NCBI RefSeq assembly: GCF_036898095.1
Contig: NC_090767.1
Location: 35,426,132-35,490,131, forward strand
Source: Palaemon carinicauda
Lineage: Eukaryota > Arthropoda > Malacostraca > Decapoda > Palaemonidae
Length of the DNA stretch: 64,000 bases
Direction of reading: 5' to 3'
The notes under the pieces are model-generated. The model was not told where the DNA came from. It ran no database searches and saw only the letters and a list, made by a program, of their open reading frames with translations. This document shows positions 57,145 through 64,000 of the stretch, in pieces; positions within the stretch are counted from its first letter, which is position 1, and every line of letters starts with the position of its first letter. Made by a program: the position numbers and the translations under genes.

Positions 57145-58400
57145 CTCACAACTACCTCGCTATCCAGCACCAACCTTATGTGGATCGAGTGACGCGGGGA
57201 GACTTTCTTTAAGGTAAGGAGCACTGCCATAGCTTCTAGAAAGTTTATGTGAAAGGTCTTGAATAGATTGGACCAAGTCCCTTGGGCCTTTTTCCGATGA
57301 GAGTGACCTCCCCACCCCTCCTTCGAGGCATGTGTGTGAATCGTCACAGACGGGGGAGGTGGCTGAAGAAGTACCGACTTCTTTAGATGTCTGGCTTGGG
57401 ACCAAGGCCTGAGAAGAGTACGTAGACGAAGCGGAACTGGTCTTCTCAGATCTCTTCGCGCGTTTGATGCATAACTTCTCCAAACTCCGGTTGCATCCTT
57501 TAGCTGTGCTCTTAGCACCGGGTCTGTTACCGAAGCAAACTGGAGAGAACCCAGTACTCTCTCCTGTTCGCGTCTTGATATCCTTTCGGAATCTAGAAGT
57601 CTCTTGACAGAACCAGTTATCTCCTTCGTTTTCTTCGCCGGGATGGAGAATTGGTGTGACATTAGGTCCCAGTGTATTCCCAACCACTGGAACTTTTGAG
57701 ATGGAGAAAGTCGAGACTTTTTTCTGTTGATCTTGAAGCCTAGATACTCTAGGAACTGGATCACCTGCAGGGAAGCTTGCAAGCATTCTGTCTTGGATGC
57801 TGCCCACACCAGCCAGTCGTCCAGGTAGGCTATTACCTGAATTCCCTTTAGGCGTAATTGTTTGAGAGCTACGCTCGCAAGCTTCGTGAAGATCCTTGGG
57901 GCTATATTTAGCCCGAATGGCATGGCTCTGAAGGCGTATAGTCTTCGTTGTAGCTTGAACCCTAGGTAGGGGGAGAGTCGACGATTGATTGGAACGTGCC
58001 AATAGGCGTCTGACAAATCTATGGAGATGGTAAATGCCCTCTTGGGCAGTAAGGTCCTTATGTGTTGCAGTGTTAGCATCTTGAACTTGCAGTTCACTAT
58101 GAACTGTTTGAGTGGCGACAAGTCCAGAATGACTCTGAGTTCTTACGAGTCCTTCTTGGGAACACAAAACAGCCTCCCTTGGAATTTGATGGACTTTACC
58201 CTTCGGATCACTTTTTTCTCCAACAGATCTTGGATGTACTCCTCCAGAACGGGGGTAGAGTGTTGGAAAAACCGAGGGCACGGGGGTGGAGTGCTGTACC
58301 AGCTCCAGCCTAGTCCATTCTTGAGTAGGCTGTGGGCCCAGGGATCGAAGATCCACCGATCCCGAAAATTCTGAAGTCTCCCTCCTACCGGTATAATCTC
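56559..58400 (-). pseudogene. DIRS-2 RT/RNase H/methyltransferase (one stop)
   Basis: Phase differs from gag and recombinase, and overlaps both. RT motifs are GRLFCVPKKDS then a TAA (58143-58145), ELRVILDLSPLKQF, RAFTISIDLSDAYWHVPI, AMPFGLNIAPRIFTK and YLDDWLVW. In RNase H the first catalytic Asp reads His (IHTHASKEGWGGH; DIRS-1 has Asp), while EAMAVLL, LDSEVVVRCL and DALSRF remain. The methyltransferase-like domain has LQIDLFATKDNKKLPLYV, MSLDWNRW and FPPHNLLLRVL. The frame stays open upstream to 58805 inside gag, so its start is not clear. The stop and the RNase H change argue against activity. Confidence 0.9.
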
Positions 58401-60423
58401 GCTTGGACTGTTGTCGTGAGGTCTTGCCTCCCTGACTGCGACCACCCCTGAATCCCCTTCCCCTTGAGGGGCGCCTAGACGAGCCTCTGGCTGCTCCTCT
58501 AGGCTTTGCTCGGAAGGAAGTTGACTGCCCTTCGAACGTTGGGTTGAATGCCGGGGACTGTGTCGACACGGCCTGGGGTACCCACTGGAATGTGGTCGGG
58601 GTTTGTGCCACCATCTGGGGCACTGAAGGCATCGCCAATTGCTGTTGCTGTTGCTGTCTAAATGGCTTGGCTGGCCGAGACGGTAGCCTAGTCCTCTTAG
58701 TCTTCCTCTTTGGTTGGGGACCCTCATCCGGGGAAGACTTTCTCTTGATAGACAGGCCCCACTTCTGGAGAAGGTTTCTATTCTCCGTGGTGGCCTTATC
58801 AACAACTTCTTTGACCAATTCGCTAGGGAAAAGGTCTTTGCCCCAAATGTTGGAGGAGATTAGTTTCCTTGGCTCGTGCCTCACCGTAGCCGAGGTGAAC
58901 ACGAACTCCCTTTAAGCTCTCCTCGCCCTGACGAAGCTGTAAAGATCCTTCGTCACTGTGGCCAGATGAGTCTTGGCCACTACCATGAACATTTCATGGA
59001 CCTTTGGGTCACTTGCCATCGTCTCAAGAGTGGTCTGAAGAGACATTGAGGCAGCCAATCTTTCTTTTGTCTCGAGCTCTCTCCGCAAAAGAAAGTCAGA
59101 CAGCTTAGGGAGGTTCTCACCGAACTGACTTCCGGCAATATCAGCCTCCAACTTCCCGACTGAGAAGGTAAGATGAACGTCCTTCCAGTCCTTGTGGTCC
59201 ATAGGTAGGGCCAGCAACAATGGTTTACACTCCTCCAAGGAGGGGCAAGGCTTGCCAGCCTCGACTGCTTTTAACACAGCCGCAAACCCTTTCTGCAAAA
59301 AGGGGAAGGCTCTAGCAGGAGAAGACACAAAGGAAGGGAGCTTCTTACTCAATGCAGCCACCTTTGAGTTCGTGAAGCCCCTCTCTTTCATCGAAGATGA
59401 AAGCAAAGCTTGAGCCTTAGCATGGTCCATCACTATGACCTCCTTCGGCTCTGTCTCCTCCTTTGAAGCTGGTTCCTTCCTCAACCGGACATAACAGTCC
59501 GGATATGACCCTTTGCTGGGCCAGAATTCCACCTCCTCTAGGGGAACTGAACCCAACTTATCCGACATGACGATCTTCCCAATCGTCATCGACATGTGCT
59601 CAGCATATCTCCATGGGTTAGCATCTGAGCACAAGGGAAGGTCTTTCACATTGAGCCTCTTCTGGGGCCCACGTGATGCTGCAAGTTTCTGCATCTGCAG
59701 TTCCATTGCAGCTGCCTTCTCATTATTCTCCTTCTGCATTTGTTGGATCATTCCAACAATGGAGGAGAGGGCCTGTCCCAGCTCTACTGGGAGAGCGGAC
59801 GATGTTGAGGGAATAGGTTCAGGGATCTGAACCGGAGCCGCCGACACCTCGTCGGCCTCTTCCTCTACAATGTCTGGGGCTTGATCTTCATCCTAGCCTT
59901 TTGCCAGGAGGTCTTCCTCCAGACGCTCGGTTACGTCTGACACCCTGTTGTCCAACTGGATGCCTTGCAAGGCGACTGCGACTTCAGCATCCACTGGGAT
60001 CTGAACTAGGGGGATCTCCTCTTGAGGCTAGGGAATCACTGCATCAGCTGATGCCTTAGGGAAAAGGTAAGCCCTCATCTTCTCACTTGGAAGATAAGGT
60101 CCAGAGGTGTTCTTCTGGAAGCCCCTTACCCAGGTACGAAGCTTCTCTCTTGCTATATCCCTTGATTCCGCCGTCCTATGGGAATCAAAAGCCTCAGTAA
60201 TCAGGTTAGAGCACACGGTACATACCTGAGGGTCCCAATACCGCAGATCACCCTTGGAGACAGCGCATGCTGCGTGCCTCCTACATAACTCATGTCCGCA
60301 GAAGTTCTTACTGCGGACGTTGCAGAAAGCACTTCCGCACTTCGGACGGTCCTCTTGTAAAGAGAAGAAATTTCCATGAGTATCAAGTGAACTACGTATC
60401 ACTGGATATGCACAGTTTAGCAT
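58401..60423 (-). pseudogene. DIRS-2 gag
   Basis: One phase, with TAG near 60028, TAG near 59894 and TAA at 58912-58914; DIRS-1 has sense codons (CAG, CAG, TGT) at all three. The N-terminal cysteine/histidine array (CGSAFC, NFCGH, LCRRHAAC, QVCTVC) matches DIRS-1. The conserved core 59847-58912 includes SSIVGMIQQMQKENNEKAAA, LPLCSDANPWRYAEHM and YPDCYVRLRKEPAS. A glutamine run (QQQQQQ) and an RG-rich tail lie near 58680-58430. The frame does not end there. It runs on through the RT region to 57160 and, but for one TAG, into the recombinase. Confidence 0.85.
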
Positions 60424-60620
60424 AACAAATCAGAAAGGAAAGACACACACTTGTGTTTCCCGCACAACCAATTGTTGCAGCCTTCCAGATAATAAAATCG
60501 TATGGTTAATCTGTCCTTGAGTAACCAATGACAAATTTCCAGAGGAAACAGGTGGAGCTCACACCTAAGATATGATTTTAGAACACCGGATAATAGACAA
60601 GAAAGAACTCACTTTCTTAT

Positions 60621-62399
60621 CTGTAAGGCAACACCAAAGGGCAGTGCAAGACAACACAAAAGTGTTAGAACACACAGTGTTGTACCAATACTATACTATA
60701 GTTTTCTCCCTACAGTATATGCTATACTGAAGAATACTGGTACAGTATAGAAGGTAATGCGCCGGCCAGCACTTGCCGGCCGGCACACACCATAACTAGC
60801 TTTAAAGTATACTACTTAACAGCTATAAGGCGGCAGAACGCTGGTTCAAATGCATGTGCCGGCCGGCAGTAACTGCCGGCCGGCAACAGCCAATGTCGGC
60901 CGGCAGCAAAAGAAGCAGAGAACTCCGACTGCCTGGCTGCCAGCCACATAGGCCGACAGCCGGGTCGGGTACAGCATTAGAAGAAAACAGAATGGATGCC
61001 AGGATAAGAGAGTGTACTTCCTCAAAGCCCGGCAATCCGAAAGAGTGCAAATAAGGAAGGGGAGAATCTAATTCCGGCTTCCTGACCAATGCCGTCTGGC
61101 TCTACAGACAGACATGGATGAGGGACCAAGGGAGGTCCGGGCAGCGCTCAAAGCAGAAGACCTTTGCCGGAAGGCACACTCTGCCGGCCGGCAAGGGACT
61201 GAGTCAATTCCACATCCTAACCTATACTAGGTCCAGATGTAGAATGACGTACAGTACTGTAATGGCTAGGCCATTACAGAGATAGAGGGGGAAGGGACAA
61301 AGAGGGTCCTACCAACCTTGCTTTAGTAAAGAATCACCCGCAGCCAAGAAAACTCATCTTAGCCTAAGGGAGATCCAAGGAGGGAGGCCAGCAATACTTG
61401 CCAACCCCCACTGAACCAAAGCAAGGAAGGTGTTGCTACTCCCGGGGAAAAGATCTTATCCTCCCACCGAGAACAGCAACAAGGACTAGTCTGCTAGATC
61501 ACAAAAGAAGGAATCATCTCGTACAGAAACCTTCGGGAGTGACCTAAGGAGGTTAAGCCTCCTATGTCTGCGTCAGACTAGCGAGGGAGCTCAACCCCAA
61601 GCCAGGCAAACACAGACTCAGACTAAAAACTCTTATGTTCTGCCCCTCTCTGAAGCCAGACTTACTGGAACAGGAAGGAACAGTAACACCCCAATATAGT
61701 TGTAGCGAAAGTTAATTCAGATAAACCACTAGGGTTAAGCCCAAGGCTTAAACAGAGGGAAAGGGATTGCATACCTTCTCCGAAGAAAAGAAAGCAACCG
61801 GGGAGTATGAGAAAGTATACTAAGGCTCCATAGGCAACTTAGCCTAGGCACCAAGAGAATCGATTACCTAAATCACCGAAACTTACTCGTATACTATCTT
61901 GGAAATAATCAATATAATCTTAAATGTATAAAACTGCATAAATCTTCAATAAAATTTTAAAACACTCGGAAATCCAAAAATCATGCAGGAAAGTACTAGG
62001 GCCAAACGACTAGGCTACATGGTCTAGCGTAGGCCAGAATTGGCAAATACTTCGCCAAAACAAACAATACTAAAAGCACGAATAAGGAAATCCTATGTAA
62101 CGCTAAATAGCTAAAATTATTAAAGCAAAACAGCCGGGAACATCGCTCTGGCTAACTAAAACTCATACATAGCGAGCGACAGCGTCCAGGACGCCTCCGG
62201 TAGGCAACGGCTCTTGTAACAAAGATAATCACTATTAATCACTTTAAAAATTACCAAGAGCCTACATTTATACATAAAAGAAATAATACTCAACTTATCA
62301 GAGGCAGACAAAGTTGGAGAAAGCATAATAAAGCAATTAAATCCAAGATTTTGCGAGAAACACAGGAAAAAACACCGAGTTGTTAAGCTACGCAAAAAG
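60621..62399 (-). other. DIRS-2 5' leader with palindrome cluster
   Basis: Counterpart of the DIRS-1 leader. TGCCGGCCGGCA and near copies occur at about 60753-60785, 60858-60905 and 61180-61195. The candidate exon/donor lies at 60607-60620 (ATAAGAAA then GTGAGT on the minus strand), and the pyrimidine tract is near 60356-60370. Confidence 0.6.
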
Positions 62400-62511
62400 G
62401 AATACAGATGGCGCCAGAATCGGCGCAATGCATGCTTACGAAACGGGAGAAGAGAGAGCCTTGCGAACGGCTCTCCTTTTTCTTTCTCGTTTTCGTTTTC
62501 TTGCCAATTGA
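62400..62511 (-). repeat. DIRS-2 left terminal repeat, truncated
   Basis: Inverse of about 54330-54440 (GGCTCTCC, TTCTCGTTTTCG, CTTGCCAATTG). The outer 240 bp or so of the repeat are missing before unit B resumes. Confidence 0.82.
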
Positions 62512-62519
62512 ATATTTTT

Positions 62520-63380
62520 AATTAGAATGACCAACTTTGCAGATATTAGGACTGATGTAATTTGTGAAGCCAAATGGGTGTGATGTGACCAAATAATTCA
62601 AACAAATAAAGGTGTAGCATAATGGGAAAGCTGATTACTTTGAGATGACTGAATCACTGGCCAATTATTTCAGAAAGTCTTTGTGATAAAACTGAGAGAC
62701 ATTTCATGGCAGCAGGAACATGTCTTTCAACTATGATGGAAACTTCTTACTCAGCTGGTGAAGCCATCGTTGAAACACTCCCATACGCTTAATAATATAA
62801 AGAAAATATCATCTGTAGTCCAATTATATATCCCAACATCCTCTTACCAACAAGGGAGTTTTACACAAATTATGCAAGCCAGGTGATGACCCCTTGAAAC
62901 CTTTGTTCCCAAACAAGATCCTTAAGCACCCTGCCTCGCTTATGGTTTGGGCAGTGTTTACTTTTTATGGTGTTGGGAAGCTAATTGTACTTCCTGCTAA
63001 TGAGAGAGTGAACCAGTACAACCATCTGGAGTTATTGGCAGACAACCTTCCTGAATCTTTCGAGCAGACCAAAGCAGAAGTTTTCATGCAGGATGGGGCT
63101 CCTGCTCACACGGCCAAACTTGTAACAGACTGACTAAGGGACTAGGAGGTCAACTATTTCAATGACTGGCCAGGTAATAGTACTGATATTAACCCCATAG
63201 CAAACTTTTGGGGTTAATAAAAAAGAAGTTGCGTGATATGGACACCTCCTTAGTGCCACGTTTGGAATCTATTGTTTACCAGCTTTTGGCCTTCTTTCCT
63301 AAAACAACCCTCCAAAACCTTGCACTTTCAGTCCCAGAACATCTCAAGAAGGCGATAGAGAGGAAGGGATACTCAATTTA
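62520..63380 (+). pseudogene. Tc1/mariner transposase relic, unit B
   Basis: Paralogue of 21570-22440. Frame 62894-63133 encodes LKHPASLMVWAVFTFYGVGK (W present, unlike unit A) and VFMQDGAPAHTAKLVTD with the second catalytic Asp. A TGA replaces the following Trp. WPGNSTDINPI and a changed FWG region follow, with the third acidic residue apparently lost (ANFWG). Ends in a shared untranslated tail. Inactive. Confidence 0.85.
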
Positions 63381-63383
63381 ACC

Positions 63384-64000
63384 TTTATATGTAAGTACAA
63401 AAATTCTATATTTCTACTAGCTAAATACCCTTCACCTTCAGTTTACAGGTTTCTTTAAGGGAGGCGGCAACACATTCCGCTCATACTGTAGTTGACACAG
63501 AGGTGAACAAAAAAGATCTCAAGTGGGGGAGGAGAAGGGCAGCTTGTAAGGGTTTCGTGACCATCGTGATCATATCTCAGGTCATTACAAGTGAGTTATC
63601 TGATCATGGTAAATATAAAATTCTTTGGCCTTAATTGTAACATTAGCCCCTCCCTTAATACAGACATATCACAGTCGAGATAGGGAGATCATTGAGAGGA
63701 CACCTTTGTGTCCAGAAAATGGTCCCCTCAGTTTTCTGCCTTTCACATAAAAATGTTGCAAGTAATAGTGTTCTTCCTGAGGATGAAGAAACTCTTTCTA
63801 AGAAGGGACACCGATAAAAATATTCGCAAAGATAAAAAAGAGTAGGTCCCTATATCCTCTAAGGAGAAATCTTGCTCCAGAACTTTCAAGCTTCATCAGA
63901 CCAGGCAAAATCACCAGGAATGGTAATTTCAAAGGACTACCCAGAATTTTTGTATACTTCATTGGAAGACTCCCAAGCACTGGGAAGCTAAGTACAGTAC
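63384..64000. other. Tail of unit B, no gene seen
   Basis: Matches 22444-23050 of unit A. The window ends before the expected (TA)n tract. Confidence 0.6.

Larger units (their letters stand above)
54058..62511 (-). mobile_element. DIRS-2: DIRS-type retrotransposon, 5'-truncated, well preserved
   Basis: Minus strand, opposite to DIRS-1 and of the same family. From the low side it has the right terminal repeat (54058-54453), internal complementary region (54523-54620), 3' UTR, recombinase, RT/RNase H/methyltransferase, gag and leader. Only about 110 bp of the left terminal repeat survive (62400-62511), ending at CTTGCCAATTG, so the extreme 5' end is lost. It replaced about 14 bp of the target (unit A 21559-21572). 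Only four stops in the gag-recombinase phase and one in RT remain, plus a changed RNase H residue. Confidence 0.92.

Overview
This window looks like repeat-dominated animal DNA, most likely from a decapod crustacean. The reasons are the DIRS1-type tyrosine-recombinase retrotransposons (known to be common in decapods), very long (TA)n tracts, and layers of BEL/Pao, Ty3/gypsy, non-LTR, MULE, Tc1 and hAT relics. I find no host protein-coding gene, rRNA gene or tRNA gene. Almost every long reading frame belongs to a mobile element.

Layout. 1-4300: a degenerate antisense Ty3/gypsy relic interrupted by a nested, internally deleted gypsy element (607-3262) with two LTRs. About 4790-5560: a hAT/THAP0-like transposase relic. 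6330-7560: a degenerate minisatellite of about 73 bp, running into a (TA)n block (7583-8175). From 8176 the window is two direct copies of one roughly 10-kb ancestral segment. Unit A is 8176-23285. Unit B runs from 23606 past the window end. Each began as antisense gypsy, LTR, 5'-truncated non-LTR retrotransposon, sense gypsy, about 1.1 kb unknown, Tc1 relic and unknown tail, with (TA)n at the junction.

The two units took different insertions, so each shows the empty site of the other's. Unit A has a MULE DNA transposon (8314-9795; 9-bp target duplication) and a piggyBac-like TTAA element (12498-15674). Unit B has a young BEL/Pao retrotransposon (26677-35271) with an intact 1886-residue polyprotein, plus two DIRS elements in opposite orientation: DIRS-1 (37374-46122, plus) and DIRS-2 (54058-62511, minus).

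A 500-base N gap (49938-50437) is flanked by near-identical copies of about 4.63 kb (45307-49934 and 50438-55064). This is most simply an unmerged contig overlap, so the true locus is probably about 5.1 kb shorter.

The most interesting biology is in the DIRS pair. Every in-frame stop that I compared between gag and the tyrosine recombinase in one copy is a sense codon in the other. The parent element therefore probably carried one continuous gag-to-recombinase frame of about 1600 codons, with the RT/RNase H/methyltransferase frame nested inside it in another phase. Both leaders share clusters of a GC-rich palindrome, and DIRS-1 gag seems to start on a tiny exon followed by a candidate intron. 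In the BEL element, the primer-binding site matches 32 nt of tRNA-Arg instead of the usual 18 or so, and the RT active site reads YMDN.
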